This document shows positions 1 to 6,262 of a stretch of 18,365 bases of DNA, piece by piece. Made by a program: the position numbers and the translations under genes. The notes below the pieces were generated by a model. The model worked only from the letters and a program-made list of their open reading frames with translations, had not been told where the DNA came from and ran no database searches. The DNA lies in NCBI GenBank assembly GCA_036397995.1, contig DASWHX010000121.1, positions 1-18,365 of the forward strand, read 5' to 3'. The stretch's first letter is position 1, and every line of letters begins with the position of its first letter. The DNA is from DASWHX01 sp036397995 (GTDB taxonomy: Bacteria > Bacteroidota > Bacteroidia > Cytophagales > Cyclobacteriaceae).

Positions 1-70
1 CTTCCTCTTCCAGTGTAGAAACACAGGACCAGTACCGGTCCAGTAACGTTTCAATTCTTTTAGAGTCCAT
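1..70 (-). CDS. Partial gene downstream of the ECF sigma factor, anti-sigma-factor-like N-terminus
   Basis: Only the first 23 codons are in the window; the gene runs off the left edge. The reading begins MDSKRIETLLDRYWSC and continues into a Glu-rich stretch (TLEEE). In Bacteroidota, short proteins starting this way (an MD.K.IE.LL..YW pattern, then an acidic segment) commonly follow ECF sigma factors and are often membrane-anchored regulators, so an anti-sigma or sigma-partner role is inferred from family and position. The ATG (68-70) lies inside the last codons of the sigma gene, giving an 11-base overlap that suggests translational coupling. No transmembrane segment can be seen in the visible part. 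Confidence 0.6.
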   Translation of the reverse strand, partial: MDSKRIETLLDRYWSCVSTLEEE

Positions 71-578
71 ATGAATTAATGTTAAGTAGGTTCTCTTTAA
101 TACTTTTCCTTGCCCGAAACAGATTCACTTTAACCTGGTTGAGATCAATGTCCAGAATTTCACTGATTTCGTTGTAGGTATAACCCTCTATATCGCGAAG
201 CGTAATAATTTGCTTCTGTTTTTCAGGCAGCTCCTGGATAAATTGATTTACTCTTTTCATTGCATCATCTATTTCAAGACTTTCATGCGGGCCTTTCCTT
301 TTTTCCTCCACCTCAAACCCTTCCGGAAAAGACCTTGATCTGTTGTGTTTTGATTTTAGCTTGTCTATGGAAAGATTCCTGGTTACTGTCATGCACCATG
401 CTTCGAAACTCTTTAAATGTCCGAGCTCTTCTCTTTTATTCCAAACCTTTATTAATACCTCCTGCACAACGTCCTTGGCATCTTCCTCACTCTGAAGCAA
501 TTTTATAGCAAATCTGTACAACTTATTCTTCACCGGAAGAACCTTTGCCTGGAAAGCTTCAACACTCATATCATCCAT
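60..578 (-). CDS. ECF-type RNA polymerase sigma factor (sigma-70 family)
   Basis: This is a 172-residue alternative sigma factor of the extracytoplasmic function class, which would direct RNA polymerase to a specific promoter set. Numbered from the ATG at 578, a sigma-2 region spans about residues 12-70, with the core-binding/-10 recognition helix around DAKDVVQEVLIKVW. A charged linker follows, and a sigma-4 helix-turn-helix lies at about 105-160, with LPEKQKQIITLRDIEGYTY leading into the recognition helix ending NLFRARK. Sigma-3 is absent, as expected for ECF. An in-frame TTG lies at 590, but ATG codons at 578 and 569 are preferred; 569 would leave a longer leader from the candidate promoter. 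The stop overlaps the ATG of the next gene, a probable regulatory partner. Which signal it answers to cannot be read here. Confidence 0.93.
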   Translation of the reverse strand: MDDMSVEAFQAKVLPVKNKLYRFAIKLLQSEEDAKDVVQEVLIKVWNKREELGHLKSFEAWCMTVTRNLSIDKLKSKHNRSRSFPEGFEVEEKRKGPHESLEIDDAMKRVNQFIQELPEKQKQIITLRDIEGYTYNEISEILDIDLNQVKVNLFRARKSIKENLLNINSYGL

Positions 579-587
579 ATGACGAAT

Positions 588-618
588 CAAATTATATTAT
601 GTTACAAATTGATCAAAA
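588..618 (-). promoter_or_regulatory. Candidate Bacteroidota-type promoter for the sigma factor
   Basis: On the minus strand a TTTTG (618-614) is followed after about 17-19 bases by TATAATTTG (596-588). This resembles the Bacteroidota -33 TTTG / -7 TAnnTTTG pattern but carries one extra base in the -7 element. The predicted start of transcription would be only a few bases before the ATG at 578, which slightly favours translation from the ATG at 569. The match is imperfect, so this is a tentative call. Confidence 0.3.
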
Positions 619-674
619 TCTACCTATTAATTTAAGGAAAATGAAAATGGATGATTGGGTAGATAAGAGATGAA

Positions 675-2561
675 TCAGGGAAGAATCCAGTTCTGACGCA
701 GTTTCAGCTGTTTTTCGCTTGGATTTTGATTAATTTCTAATACATGAACAGCGTAGGCATCAAATTTCATGGCCTCTGCTTTTAATTCGACTTCTGCCTG
801 TTTGCCTTTTTCGTCTTTTCTCAACACTGTTACTGAAAACTCTTCTCCCTCAATCATGGAGGACAGAATATTGTCTATATATGTTGATATTTGGTATGGG
901 TTTTCCGGCACATGGGTACCCTGGAATTTATATAAGACATCTCCTTTCTGATAACCCAGGTTCTTCCCGAATTCGTTGAGATTGCTAATGTCCTCTACCA
1001 CGAGGCTAGTGCCTTCGAGGGTTATTCCGAAATTACCCAATGTAAAAGTTTTCGTCTGCTGATATGGATGATGGTTAATTCCAACCAGGTTAAAGATTTC
1101 AGTGTAAGGAAGAGATAGTGTGCCACTTACGTATGATTTCAGAAATTCTCCAACCTGAGGGTAAGTTAATTCTTCAATAATTGTAAATAACTCTTCGTCT
1201 TTGAATGGTTTGTTCTTCCCGAATTTTTCTGTCAAATCAGCAAGCAAATTTTGCAACCCATATTTGCCTTCCGATAGTTCAAGAAGTTTTATATCGAGGC
1301 AAAGTCCTATTAATGCGCCTTTCTGATAAACATTTTGGTACTGGTCGGGATATTTGTCGAGTGTATATTGACTTAAGTCTGTAAAAGGCAGATTATCATC
1401 AAATTCGCCGGTTGAATAAATTAATTTGAGTCGAATCATCTCAAGATAATCCTCAAGTGAAACCATTTCATATTTTAATTGAACATGCCCTGCGAAGTAT
1501 TCAGTTACTCCCTCATAAAGCCAAAGATGCCTTGACATTTTTGGATGATTAAAATCGAAGAACTCAATTTCCTCTGAATGAATGCCAAGTGGAGTTACAA
1601 TATGAAAAAATTCATGGGCGGCAATGTCACGCAGAGTTTGCTCCATGCTATTCTGATCAACATCCGGGAGGTAATAATACGAAGAGTAACTATGCTCTAA
1701 AGCTCCCTGGACATCAGCAATCTTCATCAAATCTTCAAAGTAAAATAAGAAGGCATATTTATCTACAGGGAGTTTCCCTCCAAGATATTCTTTTTGGGCC
1801 AGTAATAACTTTCTCATGGTTTCTGCAACAAATTGAGACTGAACATTGTTTCCCAGTGAATAAACGGAAATCAAAATCTGTGTATTTTCAATAAAAACAG
1901 AGGTCGTATCTGGTCTGTTATACATGAGAGGTGAATCTATCAGGTGATGATAATCGTCCAGTTTAAAAATGTCTATCCTTGAATTGGCTGGGTATTTTTT
2001 GAATTGTTTATCACTCTTTGGATTGATGCCGCTTTTGTCAACGATCAATCCGGTGGAACCATAGAAATCTGCGGAACGCACAACCTGCAGTTCAATGGGT
2101 AAATCTTCCTTTCCATCCAGGTAACCAAAAAACCCGCCGGTATTTATAACAAAATTTTTATCTTTTTCAATGTTGGTACCACCCATGGGATCGATAACGA
2201 TCTCTCCCATATCTGCGTCATACGTGTCATCTATCCAATAGGATATCAAATCAATTTTTGATGCGTCCGGGATTACAAAGGTGTTGTCATCAGTTCTTAG
2301 AACCGCTAATTCCTTTCCTTTATTATCCAGTGCTTTGAAATCCGATACAAATCTTCCGTAGTCAGAAACCTGGTAAGTTCCCGGGATGATTTTAGGCATA
2401 TAGAAGATAACTGTATCGGATGTTATTTGAGGAACTCTTAATTCTACCTGCACCCGGTCGTTGACAACCTTTGTTAGATTAATAATATATGTATAATTAT
2501 CAATTGATGCTTTTGCGCTTAAGACTATTAGTATTAATACGAGTGTGAATATCTTTTTCAT
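675..2561 (-). CDS. M61 family metallopeptidase (glycyl aminopeptidase-like) with C-terminal PDZ domain
   Basis: This is a 628-residue secreted zinc peptidase. Residues 1-19 form a Sec signal peptide (MKKIFTLVLILIVLSAKA). An N-terminal beta domain of the M61 type follows. The catalytic site is HEFFH at 316-320, and the likely third zinc ligand is Glu350 in LWLYEGVTEYF, matching the M61 HExxH...EG pattern. A PDZ-like domain lies at about 505-590, containing GYQKGDVLYKFQG. M61 enzymes remove N-terminal residues, often Gly or Ala, from peptides. Location is probably periplasmic or at the outer membrane. No sorting domain is visible at the C-terminus (ends LRQNWILP). The sigma gene starts 96 bases downstream on the same strand, but a candidate promoter between them argues against simple co-transcription. 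The substrate is unknown. Confidence 0.92.
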   Translation of the reverse strand: MKKIFTLVLILIVLSAKASIDNYTYIINLTKVVNDRVQVELRVPQITSDTVIFYMPKIIPGTYQVSDYGRFVSDFKALDNKGKELAVLRTDDNTFVIPDASKIDLISYWIDDTYDADMGEIVIDPMGGTNIEKDKNFVINTGGFFGYLDGKEDLPIELQVVRSADFYGSTGLIVDKSGINPKSDKQFKKYPANSRIDIFKLDDYHHLIDSPLMYNRPDTTSVFIENTQILISVYSLGNNVQSQFVAETMRKLLLAQKEYLGGKLPVDKYAFLFYFEDLMKIADVQGALEHSYSSYYYLPDVDQNSMEQTLRDIAAHEFFHIVTPLGIHSEEIEFFDFNHPKMSRHLWLYEGVTEYFAGHVQLKYEMVSLEDYLEMIRLKLIYSTGEFDDNLPFTDLSQYTLDKYPDQYQNVYQKGALIGLCLDIKLLELSEGKYGLQNLLADLTEKFGKNKPFKDEELFTIIEELTYPQVGEFLKSYVSGTLSLPYTEIFNLVGINHHPYQQTKTFTLGNFGITLEGTSLVVEDISNLNEFGKNLGYQKGDVLYKFQGTHVPENPYQISTYIDNILSSMIEGEEFSVTVLRKDEKGKQAEVELKAEAMKFDAYAVHVLEINQNPSEKQLKLRQNWILP

Positions 2562-2870
2562 AATTTCGTCTGTTTGCTTATTCTTTTCACCTTTACTTTT
2601 AATCTATTCCTGATTTCAAACCTCCCGGTCATGAATTATTTTGCAAGAAAAAATTAGTTATCACAAAATTTTATCACAGCCTGATTCAGATGAAAAGCGT
2701 ACACTAATTCAAGTTCAGAATTAATTAACGTAAAAGTAAATTGGAAAGTGGAAACTATTATTTAAATGGCACAATAATCTTTTAAATCACAAACCACATT
2801 AAGGCCTTAATTGCTTTTAAATTAAAGAAGTTTCGATAAATTTATCAATTCACAAAACCAATCGAATTCA
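2562..2870. other. Divergent AT-rich intergenic region between the M61 peptidase and serine hydrolase genes
   Basis: This 309-base region holds the upstream regions of two divergent genes and no supportable ORF. Toward the serine hydrolase, TTG at 2811-2813 and TAAATTTA at 2837-2844 give a weak -33/-7-like pair with 23 bases between them, and transcription would start about 20 bases before the ATG. An 8-base direct repeat TTATCACA occurs at 2658-2665 and 2671-2678, 13 bases apart; its meaning is unknown. No clear promoter was found for the peptidase gene, and no terminator hairpin was seen. Confidence 0.4.
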
Positions 2871-4862
2871 ATGAATGCTCGTCTTACAATAATATTCGCA
2901 ATGTTGCTTGCTGCTTGTACCCAGCAAAGGGAAAGAGAAATAGAAGGATTTCTGGAAGAAGGGTCAGATTTAAGACCATACCAAATGGTAAATGGAACCC
3001 TTGAAGTAAAAACTCCTCAATCCTATAAAATAAACCTGGATTCGGGCACTTATGTATATGGTATCGTGGATCAGTTGAGTGTGGATGCTGCCTTGAAAAT
3101 TCTCTCTCCATCAGGAAAAGAATTGGTAAAATTTGACGGCCCCGCCAGTGGTCATGAAGTATTCTTTTTTGATACCGGTGAAGCAGGACTTCATGTAATT
3201 GAAGTGGCGCCTTTTAAAGAAGACTCCGGCAATTATTCGATTGTCATAAAAAGGATAGAGGCCATTGCTGAAGTTCCTGAAGAACGCGTTGGGCAGTTAT
3301 TGGCTCCATTTGATGACCCGGAAGTGCCGGGAGCCGCGGTAGGCGTTTACCACGATGGAGCTCTGGTCTATAAAAAGGGATTTGGTTCTGCAAACCTTAC
3401 TTATAATATACCATTCACTTCAGTAACCCCAACCAATATCGGTTCAGTTTCAAAACAATTTACAGCAACTGCAATTTTGCTGTTGGAGCAGGAAGGGAAA
3501 CTTTCTCTTGATGATGATGTCAGAAAGCACATACCTGAATTGAAAGATTTTGGCCACTCGATTACGATTCGAAACTTATTGAACCATATGAGCGGATACC
3601 GGGAGATTTATAACACGTTGCCGATAATCGGTTGGGATGGTGAAAGTTTTTTGCAAAGGGATGAGGCAATAAACCTGGTTAACAAACAGCCTTCTTTGCA
3701 AGTTGAACCGGGTTCAGAATTTAACTACAATAATACCGGATACATACTTTTGGCCGAAACAGTGGCAAGGGTAAGTGGAATTAGTTTCCCGGAGTTTATG
3801 CGTCAAAATATTTTCGAACCTTTGGAAATGAATAATACTCAGGTACGAACAGATCCTCGGGAAATTATTCCTAAAAGTTCAATGGGGTATCAAAATCAGG
3901 ATTATGGATATGGTGAAGTTGGAGATTTGTTTGCAGCCTATGGCGCAGGGTCCATTTATACTACTATTGAAGATTTTGGGAAATGGCTTCAAAACTTCAA
4001 AACCGGTAAGATAGGAGGGTTGGAATTAATTACTAAACTGACTACCCGTGGAATTACGACCAAAGGAGATACTTTGGACTATGCATTGGGTATTGGCGTG
4101 GGCGAGTACAGGGGCCAAAAAAGATTTCAGCACACCGGTGGTGACATTGCTCACCGGGCAATTTTGATTTATTACCCGGAAATAGACGCGGGACTTGCAA
4201 TTGCAAGTAATAATGCTTCATTTCCGCTGAACGTTTCAACAAAAATTGCAGACTTATTCTTTGGTGATTATTTTGATAAAGCTGGGGAAACACAGTTGGA
4301 TTCTGGTGAGGTTGAGGTGAGCAGGGAATTATTGGAAACCTACGCTGGAAAATACAAGTTTGATAACTCCGGCTTAATCATAACCTATATACTGGAAGAT
4401 GACGGTTTTTTTGCTCAGGCCATGGGCCAAAACAGGCTAAAAATGAAAGCGAAAAACGACTCTTCCTTTGCATATGAAGGAATTGAAGCAAGTGTTGTAT
4501 TTTACAGGGATGAAGAGGGAATAGTCAGTTCCGCAACTCATATTCAGGGTGGTGAAAATACGATGACCAGACTTCCGCCGTATGATCCAACGCCAGAGCA
4601 GTTAGCAGAATTTGCCGGAAAGTTCTTTAGTGAAGAATTAGAGACTATGTACGAAATTTCGGTTAAAGATTCGATACTGGTAGCAAGACACCTTTTGATG
4701 GAAGATATTTCGCTGACGCCTGCTGAGGAAGATTCTTTTTCAGGGAGTGTTTACTTCATAAATGAACTGAAATTTGAACGTGATAGTAATGGTAAGGTGT
4801 TGGGATTTAACGTATCAAATGGCCGTACCAAAGGTGTGAAGTTTGGAAAAATGCGGGAATAG
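2871..4862 (+). CDS. Lipoprotein serine hydrolase, class C beta-lactamase / penicillin-binding-like family
   Basis: This 663-residue protein has a lipoprotein signal with lipobox LLAAC, so Cys16 should be lipidated. Residues about 45-128 look like a small beta domain of the bacterial pre-peptidase (PPC) type. The hydrolase domain covers about 135-465. It has the nucleophile motif Ser192-Val-Ser-Lys195 (SxxK), the second motif Tyr286-Asn-Asn288 (YxN) and His421-Thr-Gly423 in place of KTG, all typical of the AmpC/esterase/D-aminopeptidase group. Two further beta-rich segments follow (about 485-570 and 575-660), like the C-terminal domains common in these proteins. The substrate could be a peptide, ester or cell-wall fragment; beta-lactamase activity should not be assumed. 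The final codons (KFGKMRE, stop) are duplicated at 5055-5076 inside the REP array, which begins 11 bases after the stop. Confidence 0.9.
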   Translation: MNARLTIIFAMLLAACTQQREREIEGFLEEGSDLRPYQMVNGTLEVKTPQSYKINLDSGTYVYGIVDQLSVDAALKILSPSGKELVKFDGPASGHEVFFFDTGEAGLHVIEVAPFKEDSGNYSIVIKRIEAIAEVPEERVGQLLAPFDDPEVPGAAVGVYHDGALVYKKGFGSANLTYNIPFTSVTPTNIGSVSKQFTATAILLLEQEGKLSLDDDVRKHIPELKDFGHSITIRNLLNHMSGYREIYNTLPIIGWDGESFLQRDEAINLVNKQPSLQVEPGSEFNYNNTGYILLAETVARVSGISFPEFMRQNIFEPLEMNNTQVRTDPREIIPKSSMGYQNQDYGYGEVGDLFAAYGAGSIYTTIEDFGKWLQNFKTGKIGGLELITKLTTRGITTKGDTLDYALGIGVGEYRGQKRFQHTGGDIAHRAILIYYPEIDAGLAIASNNASFPLNVSTKIADLFFGDYFDKAGETQLDSGEVEVSRELLETYAGKYKFDNSGLIITYILEDDGFFAQAMGQNRLKMKAKNDSSFAYEGIEASVVFYRDEEGIVSSATHIQGGENTMTRLPPYDPTPEQLAEFAGKFFSEELETMYEISVKDSILVARHLLMEDISLTPAEEDSFSGSVYFINELKFERDSNGKVLGFNVSNGRTKGVKFGKMRE

Positions 4863-4869
4863 GAATTCT
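4838..4869 (+). repeat. Direct repeat copy 1: 3' end of the serine hydrolase gene
   Basis: This 32-base segment holds the last codons and stop of the serine hydrolase plus the following GGAATTCT. It recurs 214 bases downstream at 5052-5083 with 31 of 32 positions identical. The one difference (CGG to CGA) is synonymous in the coding copy. In both places it is followed within a few bases by a REP hairpin in the same orientation. Confidence 0.9.
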
Positions 4870-4872
4870 AAA

Positions 4873-4896
4873 ATGGCCTGTCGGGGGACTGGCCAT
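4873..4896 (+). repeat. REP-like palindrome A1 (one stem mismatch)
   Basis: Left arm ATGGCCTGTC, loop GGGG, right arm GACTGGCCAT, then the tail GGATG. One T-T mismatch interrupts the 10-bp stem. It sits 11 bases after the serine hydrolase stop codon and could also stabilise that transcript's 3' end, although no U-run follows. Confidence 0.85.
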
Positions 4897-4932
4897 GGAT
4901 GGGAAGATTTCAGATTGAATGGCCCCCGATCC

Positions 4933-4956
4933 ATGGTCTGTCCCCTGACAGACCAT
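4933..4956 (-). repeat. REP-like palindrome A2, inverted and with compensated stem
   Basis: On the plus strand this reads ATGGTCTGTC, CCCT, GACAGACCAT: a perfect 10-bp stem in which the fifth pair is T-A instead of C-G. The asymmetric GGATC tail and the loop (AGGG on the minus strand) show that it is inverted relative to the other copies. It is preceded on the plus strand by a half element (TTGAATGGCC, 4916-4925 region). Confidence 0.85.
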
Positions 4957-4990
4957 CTGGGAGCAATCAAACGACCGGATTGGATGGCCT

Positions 4991-5050
4991 GGATGAGATG
5001 GGGATGGGAAAATCAGCTTGAATGGCCTGTCGGGGGACAGGCCATGGATG
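4991..5050 (+). repeat. 60-bp direct repeat, copy on the 3' side of the transposase gene
   Basis: This segment consists of a linker (GGATGAGATGGGG through CAGCTTGA) and a complete REP with its tail. It matches 5973-6032 at 59 of 60 positions; the single difference is C5031 versus A6013. The two copies bracket the RAYT gene in the same orientation, 982 bases apart. Confidence 0.93.
5022..5045 (+). repeat. REP-like palindrome A3 (perfect)
   Basis: Perfect 10-bp arms ATGGCCTGTC / GACAGGCCAT around a GGGG loop, preceded by TTGA and followed by GGATGAG. This is the consensus form of the family in this window. It is preceded at 4984-4990 by a truncated copy (ATGGCCT joined directly to GGATGAG). 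Confidence 0.92.
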
Positions 5051-5051
5051 A

Positions 5052-5083
5052 GAAGTTTGGAAAAATGCGAGAATAGGAATTCT
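5052..5083 (+). repeat. Direct repeat copy 2: duplicated serine hydrolase 3' end inside the REP array
   Basis: This is the second copy of the 32-base segment at 4838-4869, with one mismatch. It reproduces the codons for KFGKMRE and the stop, but 214 bases away and so out of frame with the parent gene. It lies between REP A3 and REP A4. It is best read as a copied or displaced flank, not as a separate gene. Confidence 0.9.
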
Positions 5084-5086
5084 TGA

Positions 5087-5111
5087 ATGGCCTGTCGGGG
5101 GGACAGGCCAT
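5087..5111 (+). repeat. REP-like palindrome A4 (perfect stem, 5-base loop)
   Basis: Arms ATGGCCTGTC / GACAGGCCAT with a GGGGG loop, one G longer than the consensus, preceded by TTGA and followed by GGATGGGAG. It ends 12 bases before the stop codon of the minus-strand transposase gene. Confidence 0.92.
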
Positions 5112-5123
5112 GGATGGGAGCAA

Positions 5124-5678
5124 TCAAAACTTATCCATGTAATGAGTAAGAATGCCAAAATCATCTATTCCCTTTTCATAAAATTTTGCTGATGACCATG
5201 GATATTCTTCCGGCTTTGTCGCCAAGTTCCAATGATCCTGCAAAGGATTCAAATGAATATAGTCTAGCTTTTGTTCCAACTTAACTCTATCATCAATTTG
5301 AATTGCAAGCGGGTCTCTTTGCCAAAACCGATGATTTCGTTCACTGGTCTTTTCAACAAAGTCTGGTATTTTTTTCTTATTATTAATTCTGAGATCTTTC
5401 AGAAATCTGCTGCTTGTCCATTTGTTAAATGAGGCATGTGGCATTTCTTTCCCATTCATCTCGAGCATTTCCCAAAGCAAGTGCAAATGGTTTGGCATCA
5501 CCACAAAGCCATATATGAGAATCTTATTCCTATTCTTCAACCACTGAAGTTGCTCAATAATTAGATGTTCATATTTACTCTTCTTTAGCAAATGCTTCCA
5601 ATCTTTAATGGTATTTGTCCAGAAATAAACTTCATTCAATTTCATTCTGGAGTTACGAAAGGGTGCGCCTTTTGACAT
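5124..5678 (-). CDS. REP-associated tyrosine transposase (RAYT, HUH/Y1 family)
   Basis: This 184-residue protein belongs to the IS200/IS605-related Y1 transposase superfamily. It has the N-terminal strand EVYFWTNTIKDW, the HUH motif at His64-Leu-His66 in VMPNHLHLL, and the catalytic tyrosine probably Tyr140 in LDYIHLNPLQDHW. The closing block EEYPWSSAKFYEKG is typical of RAYTs. Family members nick and rejoin single-stranded REP hairpin DNA with sequence preference, and are usually single-copy genes flanked by REPs. That is the arrangement here: REP arrays lie immediately downstream (A1-A4) and 5' (B1-B5). The length and all expected motifs suggest it is intact and could be active. No partner or passenger gene is present. 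The REP tail and last codons (plus-strand GGGAGCAATCAAA) recur within array A. Confidence 0.93.
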   Translation of the reverse strand: MSKGAPFRNSRMKLNEVYFWTNTIKDWKHLLKKSKYEHLIIEQLQWLKNRNKILIYGFVVMPNHLHLLWEMLEMNGKEMPHASFNKWTSSRFLKDLRINNKKKIPDFVEKTSERNHRFWQRDPLAIQIDDRVKLEQKLDYIHLNPLQDHWNLATKPEEYPWSSAKFYEKGIDDFGILTHYMDKF

Positions 5679-5948
5679 TCTTGAATTTACTTATTAAAGA
5701 TGGGTAGAAAATCACCGTGAATGTGATCGATTAAAAACTGGTCTGATAGGAGAGTGCAAACCGAATAAGAGCCAGTGAAACCAAGAACAAAACTCCTAAG
5801 TGAAAGAACCATCAGACTAAAGACTTAATGAAACATTTGCGAATATTAATGAATATTACTTATTATTTGTATAGTAATGGAATTTTAAAATCCTTATAAA
5901 GGATGCGAGAATTATTAATTTATTCAATATTAGAAATCTTCGTCTTGA
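5679..5948. other. Upstream region of the transposase gene, non-coding
   Basis: About 270 AT-rich bases separate the RAYT start from the first REP of array B. I see no gene. There is a nested inverted repeat: GTCTGAT at 5741-5747 with ATCAGAC at 5811-5817, and inside it TAGGAG at 5747-5752 with CTCCTA at 5793-5798. A small ATCAC/GTGAT stem lies at 5711-5727. These could structure the transposase leader RNA or mark an end of the unit, but the stems are short and may be chance. Confidence 0.35.
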
Positions 5949-5972
5949 ATGGCCTGTCAGGGGACAGGCCAT
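5949..5972 (+). repeat. REP-like palindrome B1 (perfect stem)
   Basis: Arms ATGGCCTGTC / GACAGGCCAT with loop AGGG, preceded by CTTGA and followed by GGATGAG. A 31-base linker connects it to B2, so B1 and B2 form a paired unit. Confidence 0.92.
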
Positions 5973-6032
5973 GGATGAGATGGGGATGGGAAAATCAGCT
6001 TGAATGGCCTGTAGGGGGACAGGCCATGGATG
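5973..6032 (+). repeat. 60-bp direct repeat, copy on the 5' side of the transposase gene
   Basis: Matches 4991-5050 at 59 of 60 positions and includes the linker plus REP B2. Together the two copies enclose the RAYT gene and its leader. Confidence 0.93.
6004..6027 (+). repeat. REP-like palindrome B2 (mismatch at the top of the stem)
   Basis: Left arm ATGGCCTGTA, loop GGGG, right arm GACAGGCCAT. The loop-closing pair is A-G instead of C-G; the other nine pairs are intact. The same C-to-A change is present in B3, which suggests B2 and B3 are related by local duplication. Confidence 0.88.
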
Positions 6033-6035
6033 GGG

Positions 6036-6059
6036 ATGGCCTGTAGGGGGACAGTCCAT
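6036..6059 (+). repeat. REP-like palindrome B3 (degenerate)
   Basis: Left arm ATGGCCTGTA, loop GGGG, right arm GACAGTCCAT. Two mismatches (the loop-closing pair and the fifth pair). It follows B2 after only eight bases. Confidence 0.8.
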
Positions 6060-6112
6060 GCATGAGAGATTTGGGGGACGAAACATAGACTCAGATTGAA
6101 AGCTTGGATGGA

Positions 6113-6124
6113 ATGGCCTGTCGG
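6113..6124 (+). repeat. Half REP (left arm only)
   Basis: ATGGCCTGTCGG is joined directly to ATGAGAG. The right arm is missing and the usual tail resumes, as if the segment between two GG dinucleotides had been deleted. The truncated copy at 4984-4990 has the same architecture. Confidence 0.7.
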
Positions 6125-6142
6125 ATGAGAGACTCAAATTGA

Positions 6143-6166
6143 ATGGCCTGTCGGGGGAAAGGCTAT
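6143..6166 (+). repeat. REP-like palindrome B5 (decayed right arm)
   Basis: Left arm ATGGCCTGTC and loop GGGG are intact; the right arm reads GAAAGGCTAT, two changes from consensus. It is preceded by GACTCAAATTGA; the similar phrase ACTC(A/G)GATTGAA also occurs at about 6090 and 6198. The region from here to the MFS stop (6167-6262) holds only decaying fragments of the same phrases and no gene. Confidence 0.75.
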
Positions 6167-6262
6167 GGATGGCTAGTCGGTGGGAACGATTCAAAGACTC
6201 GGATTGAATGGACGGGTCTCACATGAGATTACAAAGATTACATTAGTTAAGTTAAGCAATTA

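Noticed and set aside
2871..4862. Calling the serine hydrolase a beta-lactamase resistance gene
   Set aside because: The SxxK, YxN and HTG motifs define the broad fold only. The N- and C-terminal extra domains and HTG in place of KTG fit esterase or peptidase relatives, so resistance is not supported.
4873..5111. REP hairpins as rho-independent terminators for the serine hydrolase and the transposase
   Set aside because: The stems are strong but no run of T follows on either strand, so classical intrinsic termination is not supported; an effect on mRNA stability stays possible.
4863..6166. Short near-identical repeats that could suggest a CRISPR array
   Set aside because: Spacing between copies is irregular (8 to about 50 bases within arrays), copies occur in both orientations, spacers themselves are repeated, and no cas gene is present. 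A RAYT gene explains them better.
4807..6194. Several ORFs of 65-112 codons reading through the REP arrays on both strands, with repeated peptides such as HGLSPDRPF and WPVGGQAMDE
   Set aside because: Their codons are the REP palindromes and linkers read in chance-open frames; the peptide repeats simply follow the DNA repeats, and there are no plausible starts or domains. They are an annotation trap, not genes.
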